DNA of 64,000 bases from Dugong dugon. Taxonomy: Eukaryota > Chordata > Mammalia > Sirenia > Dugongidae. Shown piece by piece: positions 10,701 through 22,505 of this stretch (positions are counted from its first letter, which is position 1; each line of letters starts with the position of its first letter). The position numbers were made by a program, and so were the translations under genes. Under the pieces are notes generated by a model. The model was given only the letters and a program-made list of their open reading frames with translations. It searched no databases and was not told the origin of the DNA. The stretch is from contig CM057468.1 in NCBI GenBank assembly GCA_030035585.1, positions 55,548,145 through 55,612,144 of the forward strand. The letters are read 5' to 3'.

Positions 10701-12690
10701 AGCCTCAATAAATCAAATGAGAAGAAATATCTGTTATTAATCAGAATGGTTGAAAAAACAGTTAAAAAATAAAATTTTAGAAATTATTTTGTAAAATCTA
10801 ATGGGCCATTATGGGGATAAAAGGTACAGTGTTTGAGTATAAGTACCACCTTTACACATTCATTTACTTATTTTCAAAGACAGCCAGTGAAGTCAAAAAT
10901 AAATAAACAAAAGCAAGAGAAAGGAAACAAAGAATAGGAAATGTTTACATTGATTTGCTTGTCTTTTGATGATTAAGTTCTCCATTCTTAGTGAAGTATA
11001 GTACGATCAATAGATTTGAGCATGACTAAAATAATTCTTTAGATTTTTCAGTGGATTCCAAAAGTATTTCTATGATCTTACACCATTAAGGCTATTGAAA
11101 CTATTCCCAAAATTACTAACAGAGCTAAAGGAGTTTTAAAAAGAGTTTAGTAGAAACCTCTCATTTTATAGGAAAGGAAATTGAGTCCTGAAGATGCTCC
11201 AATCCAGTTTATGAGTCACCTAAAATTAGTAGACTCAATATTTAGATGTCAAACATTGTTTTTGACCCAGAGGGTGTTTTCCAATTATATAGCCACTTCA
11301 CTTAACAAGCTTAGCTCAAAATCACTTTTGACTCTTTTCCAAGATCCAGTCCACATTCTAGAGAGATCTGCTTCTAAAATTTTCTCAGGATTGTGCCCCA
11401 AGGCTTTAAAAGTAATTCTAAATAAGAGTAACAAACTGATTCCAAGACAAGGTAGTATTGTCTACAGCAGTACTGTCCAACAGAAATATATTCTAATAGA
11501 TGTCATATTAAGGATTATACATCATTAATTTTTCCTTTCTTTAGACTTTTTTCATTTGATTCCTCAAATGAAGCTTCCCTTCCTTTAAACTACTTAATCT
11601 TTGGATGAATATTACATTGGTAATTTATTTCAAAGGGCTTTGGCAAAAAGTGGGATGCATGCAAGGGTTAGCTAACTCTACTCTGCACCCCATGCACACC
11701 CCTTGCATTAGAAACAACTAAGCAGGTGGCTCCACCAGCAAGGGGTTTCACATAACATTGTGTAAACATATGCTAGAGGGAACATCACTATGTGAACTGT
11801 TGGAAATTAATTTGGTGAATTTTAGTGGTACTCAAGATATATGGTCATTCAGAATGACTGCCTGTGCAACACAATCTTCTTCCATAAAGATTTACAGCCT
11901 TGGAAACCCAACTGGGGAGTTCTACTCTATCCTATCAGGTAACTATGAGTTAAAATCACCTCATTGGCAATGTTTATTTTGTTTTAATCCCAGGAACTGA
12001 ACACCTTTGAAATAACACGCAATATCTTGAGTTCTACACGGTCCTGGGTCTGTACCACAGAAAGAACTTTGTAATTAAACCCAGCTACCAACTAGGCTAA
12101 TTCTGCTGTCAGATATGCTTGTGCCTGTTTTTGAGTAAATTTCTGAGGCAGAGCCCCAGTCAGTGTGCCTGAGGACAGAGAATGTAAGCACTCTCAGGTT
12201 TGAAAGACATGTTATGTGACTTTTTCTATCTACCTGTTAATAAATATTGGTTTATTTGGCAGACTTAGTCTAAGATTTACTTTCAGTTTAACAGAAACCC
12301 TGGTACCAGATGCCATGCAATATACACTTAACTCTGATCTCCAGAGGCTACCAATAGTGGAACAGTAAATTGACTCAATCAGTTTAAAATTATATGTTCA
12401 GTCACCCCTGTCCCCTCCTTTCTTAATCTTCACAAAGAGACATTTGCTTTTCCATTATGGTCATGTAATACCTCTTAGGTATTATGTGGGTCACTGCTAA
12501 AACACAGTTCATATCAAAAGGGAAAGAGAAAAGTGTATCATTTTTTCTGGTTTTATTTTGTGGTTTGTAGTGCCTGTGAGTTATAGACAATGTTCCACTG
12601 CTGTTCATAAGGTTTTCACTGGCCATTTTTTTCAGAAGTAGACTGCCAGGTCCTCCTTTCTAGCTGTAGGGGAGAGTACCTAGTTGTAGT
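10701..12690. other. Unassigned 2-kb stretch
   Basis: Only short open frames (11181-11528, 11758-12000, 12423-12626) without recognisable protein similarity. A 'gtactgtccaacagaaatata' block near 11470 may be an old hAT-type remnant. Confidence 0.4.
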
Positions 12691-12701
12691 AGGTAGGAAG
12701 T

Positions 12702-12911
12702 AAAAAAACCACCAGTTGCTGTCAAGCCAACTCCATTCATGGCGATCCTCCCAGTGTCAGGATAGAACTATGCTCCGCAGGATTTTCCATGGCTGATTTT
12801 GTGGAAGTAGATTGACAGATTTTTCTTCCAGGCACCTCTGGATGGACTGAAACTCTAAACTTTTGATTAACAACCATCTGCATTAGCCACTTGCACCACC
12901 CGGGGACTCTG
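12702..12911 (-). mobile_element. AfroSINE, long form
   Basis: On the minus strand it has a diverged SINE head, a central insert (about 12785-12830) and a tail of 'gacagcaactggt' type. Target duplication aggtaggaagt is identical at 12691-12701 and 12912-12922. Substitutions throughout suggest an older copy. Confidence 0.85.
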
Positions 12912-12922
12912 AGGTAGGAAGT

Positions 12923-15554
12923 CGTGGAAGGTATTTGTTTTGGCAGTTGGAAGAGTCTCACTTTCTTTGACTGGCTTGCCTGCTAGCCTGTTAATGTCCC
13001 TGAATCAGATGGACACCCCTCTTCCAGGCCTGGACAACTTCCACAGTCTTTGATGGAGTCAAGATTTTCTTTTGTGTCTGTCCGGTACCATTTGCATCCG
13101 TGATAGCCTGCCATGATTGTTAAGTTTCTGTCTCTCACTCTTTTCTCCTGTCTCAGGGTCCATCCCCTGTAATCTTGGCTGCTTGGTGTTCCAAGGCACC
13201 ATGGAGGAGAGAGAGAGAAATAGGTTTGGAGCCTCAAAAATTCTCTTTGGTCTCATAGTGATTTCCACTGCATGGGAGAAAAGCAAGAGCAGATTTTTAA
13301 AGCCATGATACTACAATATAATTCCCAGTCTCATCTCCATGTTGCCTCTTCCTATCACATTACAATCCAACCAAATTCCATTAGCTAAGGCAATAAAAGG
13401 TACATATCTCCCTTATTTATCCTGCCCTTCTGTACCCTCAATTTTTGGCCTACAAGTACAGCATTATGTTTGAGATGATCCAGGATTATATCAATTCTAT
13501 AGATCCCATGGGATGGGTTCCTGCAGACAGCCATAAACAAAAAATCTGTAATTCCACTCCCACTACCTTGCATATCTGAGATAGCAGAAACATCCTAAAA
13601 TGTTTACTAGTGTCCAATAAAGGAAAGTCACTATGTAAATGTAGGGTCATTCCCAGCAAATATTCAGCTTAAAAACATAACGGCAGATCATATTAATCTG
13701 TTGCACACACAAAAAAGATTCATCTGTATGTAGCATTTGCATTTACATATTTGCTAGTTCATTCCAATTATATTCTAATATTAAATATTCTTATAAATAG
13801 TATTTTGTCTTCATTGTTTCAGATCTTCAAAATTATAATTAATATTCTACTATGTTTTCAAATATGATAAAGTTGTTTCTTAATTCATATTTATGCATCA
13901 CTGAGGGTTTGGGAAGGAGTGTTAAATGAGAGTCCAGTGAAATTACATTTCCAACTTGAAAACCACACTAGAGATGCTTGATTTTTTCATCCACTACAAC
14001 TTCAAATATTTGTTGTGTGATAACTTTCCTTTTTAGTATAAAGCATCATATTCACTCTTATAATTGACACTCAAAAAATGTCTGCACAGTCTCACTGTAT
14101 GAGCAGGGCAGAGTATTGTTCCCTTCAAGGCGTTGTTGTTTTTTTCAGGCATGCATTGTAATCTGAGAACTGCTTGATTGCATGATTACTAAAAGACTCA
14201 ATCCAGAAAGCAAGCTCATTTCATCTTATGTTTGTGGTTTCCTTTTTCAAAGGCTTAAAATCTGTACTTCCTATGCATGAAAAGCAACCAGACATAACTT
14301 TTTAGTTACCCAAAATGGTGTTATCTAATTGCGAATCTGTGGATTCTAACATAATCTAATTGTTTTCTTTTGTTATGAGCTTGGTAATGAGGAGGCTGCA
14401 TAATTGGAGGAGTACTGGATGGAAGAGAATCGGGATTCTCTGAAAATAGATTATAAATCCTGGAATTATTCCCCTAAGTGACTCAAAAAATATTACTTTA
14501 TATTCTAAAAAAATAAAAACAAAACATGATACTGTTTTTTGCCTAAAAATATCTCGAAGCATCGTATTTGAGGCCCAATGGAAAATGAATTGTTTGAAAG
14601 CCATTTGCCACAGTTGTGGCAACAGAAGCAGAAGTGTATAGTTCAGGTAGAATGAACACAGATGTCAACAAGGCCATCTGTCAGGAGGAAAATTCTGAAC
14701 CCTGATACTTCTCACTTTCAATTATAGCAGGAGATACAGTATAAAAAATGCTGCAATGAAATCCAACTGCTGTCCTCAGCTGACTGTTTTTCTTCTGTTG
14801 CTTTCTCTTTTAGCAAATCAGTCCTTCCAGGAGCTATCTAGTATGTAACATTCTTGCAATTACGGAATATGAATTTTCCCTCATCCACCAGTTTAATATG
14901 TGATCAGCTAATTTCTGCTTGAGTATTTTTCATATGACAGGGCAAGACCCTGGAGATTCAAAATCAAAGTCTAGCTGTTACATTTCTGATAACAACTTCA
15001 CAACAAGGTTAAAATATAAAAACAGTTGGTAAAACTACCCGAAGGATGATAAACTTTTAATAGTAGCAGAAATGGGCTAATCAATCTTACCATCAGCTCA
15101 TCCTAATAAGCCAAAAAAACAGTCATTAAGATAAAACTCAGCAGAAGATGCACATTTTCACTTTAAGTCAAGTATGTACTTACTGTCTGGTACTGCACGC
15201 TTGTAAAGCACATTATATTTTATTTGCTGGAATATATGCCAATGTACTCAATGATCAAGGAACTTTATTGCAAAGTTTTTAGCTTTAATTTTAGGTGAAG
15301 GGGAAAATGTAAAAGAAACCAATTCACACAAGAATTTATTTTTTTTTAAAAAGGCTTAAGTATATGCAATGAAAGTTTACTTATTCCCCCTTTGTATCTT
15401 CTTTACTACACACCAAGTGCCATACAGTGAGAGTTATTACTTAAAACTATAGCATAAAGCCACTATGCAGTCCTTAAAGAAGATAAATTATGTTTAATAT
15501 TTCATTTTTCTTACTTTGACAAGAAAATTTCAACAAAGTGTCTAATAAGTATTT
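12923..15554. other. Unassigned 2.6-kb stretch
   Basis: Short frames at 12983-13286 (minus), 13385-13573 (minus) and 14356-14622 (minus) have no recognisable domain. Several overlap in different frames, which argues against coding. No RNA gene or known repeat seen. Confidence 0.4.
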
Positions 15555-15635
15555 TTAAATTTTTATTTTATTGTGGAAAAAATATATAATAGAATTTTCC
15601 ATTTTAACCATTTTTAAATGTACAATTCAGTGGCG
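15555..15635 (-). mobile_element. Old L1M 3' UTR fragment
   Basis: The plus strand shows the reverse complement of a common old-L1 3' UTR: 'ttattttattgtgg', 'ttccattttaaccattttt', 'tgtacaattcagtggc'. The match stops abruptly at the palindrome that follows. Confidence 0.65.
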
Positions 15636-15834
15636 TTACTGTATTTTTATGCAAATAACACGTCTTTTACGTTTGTTTGTCAACTGTGCTCTCCCCTCTC
15701 CTCCCTGTGAGGTATTTTTGTAAGCGCTGCTATGAAATTGGCATAGCAGCACTTATAAAAATACCTTGCATGGGGAGGGCGTGGTTGGCAAACAAATGTA
15801 GAAGGTGCATGCTATTTGCGTAAAAATATGGTAA
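15636..15834. repeat. 199-bp imperfect palindrome (fold-back element)
   Basis: The left arm (15636-15734) and right arm (15742-15834) are reverse complements around a 7-base centre, AAATTGG. Both arms begin TTAC and share blocks TATTTTTA, GCAAATA, TTTGTTTG, CTCCCC, GGTATTTTT and GCTGCTATG. Almost all differences between arms are C/T or A/G, several at sites where one arm has CG and the other TG or CA. That is what independent decay of methylated CpG would leave. The only gap of note is about 7 bases near 15700. A palindromic MITE is the simplest reading, inserted next to or into the L1M fragment. I cannot assign it to a family. Confidence 0.85.
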
Positions 15835-16522
15835 TTACCATGTATCACAAGATTTGAATCAAAGGATTAACATGGAATTAATTCAAAAATGAAACTAAGC
15901 AAAACATCTCATTATATAAGCACTCTACTCAGTTCAGGTTTAAAATGACGCTAAACTTTGAGACTTATTTTATTATCACCTAGCCTTACTTTCATTAAAT
16001 TACATGACAATAACTATGTATTTGCAAAGGTGAAAACCATATAAAGAACAAATACATGGATTCATATGTGGTAAGTACAATAATTTTTTTTTCCTAGCCT
16101 TTTCCATTTTATCCAGCCTGATCATCTATTTGAGAACGAGCTCTTGAAAAGCTATTTAAAAAGTAATAAAATGTCCCTTCCCAAATGGCACAGTCCTCAG
16201 TATTTAGAAATGTGACCCTGAGGATTAGAAAGAATTTACTGTGGGAGGAAATTATACAGTGATTAAAGCATAGTACTGTTACAAATTATGTCAGGGATTT
16301 TATAGAGGGATTCTACTTAATTCCTTAAATAATGCATAGTTAAAGCTTCAAATATGATGTTACCAAAGAGATTATATTTGATGTCAAAAAGGGTAACCAG
16401 ATTCTTCAATATTATTAAAGTCAACAGTAAATTAAATAGAAAGAAAGCAAAAGGAATAAATTTATCTTGCATAACTGGAAAAATATTATTATGTTTTGAG
16501 TTCTCAAATTATGAAATTTATT

Positions 16523-16524
<2 letters not shown>
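15835..16524. other. Unassigned AT-rich sequence
   Basis: No feature recognised. Confidence 0.5.

Positions 16525-16556
<32 letters not shown>
16525..16556. repeat. (CA)n microsatellite
   Basis: Sixteen AC/CA units without interruption. Confidence 0.97.
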
Positions 16557-16557
<1 letters not shown>

Positions 16558-18139
16558 TTTATTAACTCATTCACAGTGACTAGTTAAATAATGCCTGCAA
16601 ATCAGTGCTAGTTCTAGTGTTAGTAATTCAGCACTTGTGAAATTTGATCCTAGCACAGAGGAATCATTTTACAAGAGAACTAAATCATTTTAAAATTAAA
16701 ATTCCTTCCAGTTCTAAAATATGACAAAATGGAATTTAGATGATTCAATAATTCAGCTTGAAGATAAGTCCAAACATTTTTTTAAAAGACTAAACAAGTT
16801 TAACCTAGGAACCAGTCTAAAAAAGTTTGCCCTTTGTTTCTGAGACTCTTTATACTGTGCTGGTCTATAGAAAATCAGTAAAGTGTAAGAAACGTACTTG
16901 AAAATTAGGATACTTTAAAGAGAAAAATACATATATTTAGCCCATAGGAGTAGCTTATCCTTAAAAAAATAATTATATATGGAATACATCAAAGCTTTTT
17001 TGTTGTAAAATTTTCTAATAATACAGATGAAGTCTAATATTCTGTAGGGAACACACTCCACCAAACCTGTCTGAAGCCTCATCTCTTGAAGTCTCTATTG
17101 GAAAATCATTTCTGTAACTATAGACTTGCTCTTTCATAAGATAGAGATACAAATATGCAATGTATATTTGTCTGTCCCCAGTATGGAACTTAGAAAATAG
17201 AGTACCTTAGACTCTGAAAAAGTGGAACATTCAAAATATCATAGGAACTTATATATTTGCCAGAGATTTAACTCTACTTTGTTGTTACATGCCTGGAGTT
17301 GGAAAAGTTTCTGATAAGAATGTGGATGTCAAAGGGAGCAAGCCACTTATTTTCATTTTCATGCTGATTGATAAAAGGGCAAGAGTTGAGTCTTATTTAT
17401 CTAGTAACATAGATCCTTTTTAGTTCTATTTTCTTCTGGCTAGCACCTAGAGTTAATAGATGCTCAGTAAATATTTATTTCAATTTTAAAAAGTGAGGTA
17501 GAAAGAGATCTATTTATCATTAATCCAGAGGAACAACACAACTAAAAATAAAATGAGCCAGAAGCATCGGGTTTCACCTAAAATCATAGTCAGGATGCCT
17601 TTTTAAGAGCAGAGGGCATTACTGACCTCAGCCTAGTTTGGTTTTAGAATATTCTATATATTCTTTATTAAACTTCAAATTCAATGAAAACCATTCTTTG
17701 GAGTGAAGTGAAGAAATTTATTTGACAGTGATTATTACACCTGACTCCATCATGACAATTCATATCTGTCGTTAGCTTTAATACTATTGAAGAGGACAGA
17801 GTTCTTGAATTATTTTCAGTATTTCCATACCATCAGATGATTCCCAAGTCAATATATGTAATTCTAACTTTTTCTGTTAAACAAAGAATTGAATTGTCAA
17901 TTGGACATTTGTACACCAGATCAACATTGACCAACAGTACCAACAGTGTACCAAAGTCAACATCTTCAAAACTAAACTCATTATTTCCTCCTCATTCTTT
18001 GTCTCAAACCTAAAATTCTTTCAGTATATTTTCTCTTATTTGGTAGCAAGCAAGATGCCTGTAAAGAAAATGTTACTTGTCCATGTAATATTATTTTTTT
18101 TTCTTATTTAGTAACACAACACCAAATTTATTTTGAGAG
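16557..18139. other. Unassigned 1.6-kb stretch
   Basis: A short block at about 17440-17495 ('tagcacctagagt...gctcagtaaatattt') resembles an L2 or MIR 3' end. The rest is unassigned and has no long open frame. Confidence 0.4.
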
Positions 18140-18560
18140 GTTAAGTGTTCAGATAAAAATACAACATTTCCCAGCCACTCTTGCCGCTAGGTGTGACCAT
18201 GTTACTAAACTCTAGCCAAAGAGACATATATGTGGAAGTTGTTAGGTTGGACTTCTGTTTGCCCTTTAAAAGGGAGACAAAAAGCTGAAATGAGCTCATT
18301 TTGGCCTTTTCATTTCCTGTTTCCTGACTGGTATATGGACATAGTAATTGAGTTCCAGCCACAATCTTGGAAAATGAAATTCTGATGAGAGGAAAAATGG
18401 ATGGTAGAGCAGAATGGTTGAAGGAATCTGGGTCTCTGTTGAAACTATGTTGCTATCTTCCAGACCTAGAATGCCTACCTTCATACTTGGATCATTGAAG
18501 AGAGAAATAAACTCCTACTTATTTTAAACACTTATTTCTGGCTTCTGTTAAACTGGAGTT
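18140..18560 (+). mobile_element. Old LTR-like repeat
   Basis: It shares a landmark order with 6335-6720: 'catttcccagcca', 'ctaggtgtgaccatgttact', 'tctagccaa' and a late GAGAGAAATAAACT segment holding an AATAAA polyadenylation signal. The signal near the 3' end fits an LTR read on the plus strand. Family not certain. Confidence 0.45.
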
Positions 18561-18569
18561 ATAAGGCAA

Positions 18570-19345
18570 TTCATTGCTAATAAAGTACACAAGCTAACTC
18601 CCCAAGAGTCCCTCTAGACACTCTCCTTTATGATCCACCTCAATAGCCAGTTAATCACCAAGTCCTTCAGTTTAATTTCTTAAATTGATTTCAAATTTTC
18701 TCTTTTCTCTCCATCCCCACTTTCATTGCCTTAGTTCAAACACTCTTCATCTGTCACCATACCATTGCAGCCGACTCTAACTCATCTCCTTTCAGTCTCC
18801 CTTCCCTGGGGTATGTCAACCACACTGCTGCCAGAGTGTTCTCTGGAATACTTATCTGATCATAACTGTCTCCTCTCCCCCACAAGCTCAATCACCTTCA
18901 GTGACTAATCACTTCAAACCAGATTTTTTTTTTTTTTTTAAGTGTGGCAAAAACAGAATCTTGAGTACCTGCCTCATCTCTGGCCTTATGCTCTAGAATA
19001 TCAAAACAATTGTAGTTCCCTGCATAGCTCCTCTGTGTTTTGTCAATGTGTTTATTCTCTGCAATGCTTCTTCTCAAATTGTTGGTTATAGAACTCTTAT
19101 TTATCAATTCAAAAAATGTTTTTTTCTTGGAAAATTTCATGACTCTTCCACTTTCTAAACTCCATTAAATATCCATTCTGTAGCATTCATTGTACATAAT
19201 TCTATTATTGTATATCACACTTCATTTTTATCATTTATATACATATTTGTTTCCCTTGTAACACTATGGGCATCTAAAAGGAAGTTAGAATATCTTGTTT
19301 ATTTTTATTTCTCCAGTTACCATGTCAGTGCCTGAAGAATAATTA
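18570..19345 (+). mobile_element. L2 LINE 3' fragment
   Basis: It follows the L2 3' pattern in order: 'cttcatctgtcacca...attgcag', 'ctcccttccc', 'cacactgctgccagagtgttct', 'atctgatcataactgtctcc', later 'tgtttcccttgtaacac' and 'tctccagttaccatgtcagtgcctgaagaata'. A poly(T) run interrupts at 18926-18939. L2 is ancient and inactive in placental mammals. Confidence 0.72.
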
Positions 19346-19723
19346 ATTATTCTAGGGTGCTAAAGAAGAATTTGAAAGTTTGCATTGTAACGTGGTTCCT
19401 CTGTGGGATACTGATAGTCAACACACTCCCAAGGAATGATGGCATCATGGAGGCACCCACAATGAAGTCAAAATCATTAAGGATTATGGTGGGTTTCTGT
19501 CCCTTAAATGACCTTGGAATTATCTTGTTCTGAGCTACTGTTGTACTTGGGCTAGTCAGGGAGAACAGGGCCTTGGAAAGTTGGAAGAAGAATGGGGTGA
19601 TGGTATATGACGTACATTAAGTTTTTCTTTTTGTGCTGTCTCTAAATTTCTATGGGTTCTAAAAAATACACAGTTCCATGGATCTACCACTGTAGTATCA
19701 TACAGAACACTTTCATTGCCCCT
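19346..19723. other. Unassigned spacer
   Basis: No feature recognised. Confidence 0.45.
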
Positions 19724-21602
19724 CTGTTGTTGTTGTTAGGTACCGGTGAGTCTGTTCTGATTCATAGTGACCCCATGTACAACAGAACAAAACACTGCCT
19801 GGTCCTGTGCATCCTCACAGTCATTGCTATGTTTGAGCCCATTGTTGCAGCCACTGTGTCAAACCATCTCCTCGAGGGTCTTCCTCTTTTTCTCTGACCC
19901 TCTTCTTTACCAAGCATGATGTCCTTTTCCAAGGACTGGTCCCTCCTGAAAATTTGTCCAAAGTACATAAGACAAAGTCTCACCATCCTCACTTCTAAGG
20001 AGCATGCTGGCTGTACTTCTTCCAAAACAGATTTGTTCGTTCTTTTGGCCGTCCATGATATATTCAATATTCTTTGCCAACACCATAATTGAAAGGCATC
20101 AATTGTTCCTCAGTCTTCGTTAGTCATTGTACAGCTTTCATATGCATATGAGGCGATTGAAAATACTATGGCTTGTGTCAGATGCACCTCAGTTCTTAAA
20201 GTGACATCTTTGCTTTTTAACACTTCAAAGAGATCTTTTGCAGCAGATTTGCCCAATGCAATGTGTCATGTGATTTCTTGACTGCTGCTTCCATGGGCGT
20301 TGATTGTGAATCCAGGTAAAATGAAATCCTTGACAACTTCCATCTTTTCTCCATTTATCATGATGTTGCTTATTGGCCCAGTTGTGAGGATTTTTGTTTC
20401 TTTTATGTCAAGGTGTAATCCACTGAAGGCTGTAGTCTTTGATCTTCATCAGTAAGTGCTTCAAGTACCCTTCACTTTCAGCAAGCAAGGTTGTATCATC
20501 TGCATAACACAAGCTGTTAATGAGTCTTCCTCCAATCCTGATGCCACATTCTTCTTCATATAGCCGAGATTCTCAGATTATTTGCTCAGTATACAGGTTG
20601 AATAAGTATGGTGAAAGGATACAACCCCTATGCACAGCTTTCCTGATTTTAAACCATGCAGTATCCCTTTGTTCTGTTCCAAATATTACCTCTCAGTCTA
20701 TATACAGGTTCTGCATGAGCACAGTTAAGTATTCTGGAATTCTAGTTCTTTGTAATGTTATCTAAGTTTGTTATGATACACACAGATGAGTGCCTTTGCA
20801 TAGTCAATAAAACACACGTAAACATTCTTTCTGGTATTCTCTGCTTTCAGCCAAGAGTCGTCTGACATCAGCAGTGATATCCCTTTTTCCATGTCTTCTT
20901 CTGAACCTAGCTTGAACTTTCTGGCAGTTCCCTGTCAATGTACTCCTGCAACCATTTTTAAATTATCTTCAGCAAAAATTGTACATGTGTGTGAAAATAA
21001 TGATATTGTTGGTAATTTCTACATTTTGTTCACTTTTCTTTGGAATAGGCACAAATATGGATCTCTTCCAGTCTGTTGTGAGCACTTCCAACATTGCAGC
21101 TATTTATTGAAACGTCTCAATAGGTATCCCGTCAACTCCTGGAGCCTTGTTTTTCGCCAATGCCTTCAGTGCAGCTTGGACTTCTTCCTTCAGTACCATC
21201 AGTTCTTGATCATATGCTACTTCCTGAAATGGTTGAATGTCGACCAATTATTTTTGATGCATGACTCTGTGTGTTGCTTTCATCTTCTTGTGATGCTTCC
21301 TGCATCATTCAATGTTTTGCCCATAGAATCTTTCAATATTGTAACTCGAGGCTTGAACTTTTTCTTCAGTTTTTTCAGCTTGAGAAATGCTGAGCGTGTC
21401 CTTCCCTTTTGGTTTTCTAAATCCAGGTCTTTGCACTTTTCATTATAATACTTTATTTTGTCTACTTGAGCTACCCTTTGAAATCTTTTGTTCAGCTCTT
21501 TTACTTCACCATTTTTTCCTTTTGTTGTAGTTACTCTACTTTCAAGAGTAAGTTTCAGAGTCTCTTCTGACTTTCATTTTGGTCTTTTCTTTCTTTCCTG
21601 TC
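19724..21602 (-). mobile_element. RTE-type LINE, copy 3, 5'-truncated, minus strand
   Basis: The (GTT)n at 19724-19737 is the reverse complement of the RTE (AAC)n tail. Reading left on the minus strand gives the same RT segments as copy 1, up to the point equivalent to about 3950 of copy 1. This is the only one of the four RTE copies here that keeps an intact YADD box (20495-20506, minus). A C-terminal frame survives at 19762-20067 (minus), with FGQIFRRDQSLEKDIMLG and RKRGRPSRRW motifs. Other frames are broken. The long plus-strand frame at 20891-21448 is only its antisense shadow. Confidence 0.88.
19762..21480 (-). pseudogene. RTE reverse transcriptase, broken frame, YADD intact
   Basis: The RT palm motif LCYADDTTLLA is readable around 20480-20515 on the minus strand. 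Stops and frameshifts separate it from the C-terminal frame at 19762-20067. The endonuclease region is missing because of 5' truncation, so the copy is inactive despite a good catalytic box. Confidence 0.8.
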
Positions 21603-22450
21603 ACTGCCCTCTATGCCCCCCTATTTCACCCATTTAGCTCTCACTCCCTCCCCCACATGCTCTGACAGCCACTTATCTTCCTACCATCTTTATAATTTTC
21701 CCTTTGCCAGAATGCCACGTGTTAGAATCTACAGTATGATGATTTCAGACTGGCTTCTTCCACTTAGCAATATTCATTTAAGGCCCATCCACATCATTTT
21801 ATGACTTGATAGCTTATTTTTTTAATCACTGAATAACAATATAGTGTCTGGATGTACCACAGTTTGTTTATCCATTTACCTATTTAAGGACATTTTGATT
21901 GCTATCAATTTTGGCAATTATGAATAAAGTGGTTAAAAACATTCATATGCAGGTTTTTGTTTGAACATAGGTTTTCAATTCAGTTGGGTAAACAGCTAGG
22001 GGCACAGTTACTGGGTTGTACAGGAAGACTATGTTGAGCTCTGTAAGAAACTGCCAAACTGTGTTCCAAAATGGCTGTACAATTTTACACTCTCACCAGC
22101 AATGAATGAGAATTACTGTTGCTTCACATCCTTGCCAGCAATAGGTACCATCAGTTTTTTTTGGATTTTAGTTATTTTAATACATGTATAATGGCATCTC
22201 ATTGACTTTTTATTGACATTTCCCTAATGACGAATGTTGTTGACCATCTTTTCACATTTGCAGTCTCTCTTCTTTGCTGAGGTGATTCTTCAGATCTTTT
22301 TGCAGATTTTTTAATTGAATTGTTTCTTATTGTTGATTTTTAAGGATTTTAAGAATTCTTTGTATATTTTAAATACAAGTCCTTTATCAGGTATATGATT
22401 TGTAAACACTTTTGGTGTCATATTTTACATACAGTTTTATATTTTTGTTT
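21603..22450 (-). mobile_element. Old L1M, 3' UTR and ORF2 C-terminal region
   Basis: The plus strand shows the typical reverse complement of an old L1: 'cagactggcttcttccacttagcaata', 'ggatgtaccacagtttgtttatccattt', 'gaaactgccaaactgtgttccaaaatggctgtac', 'ttgtatattttaaatacaagtcctttatca'. The frame is heavily decayed. Confidence 0.85.
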
Positions 22451-22465
22451 ATTTTCCTAACGTAT

Positions 22466-22468
<3 letters not shown>

Positions 22469-22503
<35 letters not shown>
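22469..22503. repeat. (CA)n microsatellite
   Basis: About 17 uninterrupted AC units. The minus frame 22449-22691 translates it as Val-Cys repeats and is not a gene. Confidence 0.97.

Positions 22504-22505
<2 letters not shown>

Noticed and set aside
12983..13286. Overlapping minus-strand frames resembling a small exon or processed pseudogene
   Set aside because: Two frames overlap over the same bases and neither matches a family I know. The evidence is too weak to call.
15636..15834. CRISPR-like or terminator-like inverted repeat
   Set aside because: It is a single long palindrome without spaced direct repeats, in a mammalian genome. A fold-back element explains it better.
20891..21448. 185-codon plus-strand open frame
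   Set aside because: It lies entirely antisense to the minus-strand RTE copy 3 and reads as its shadow.
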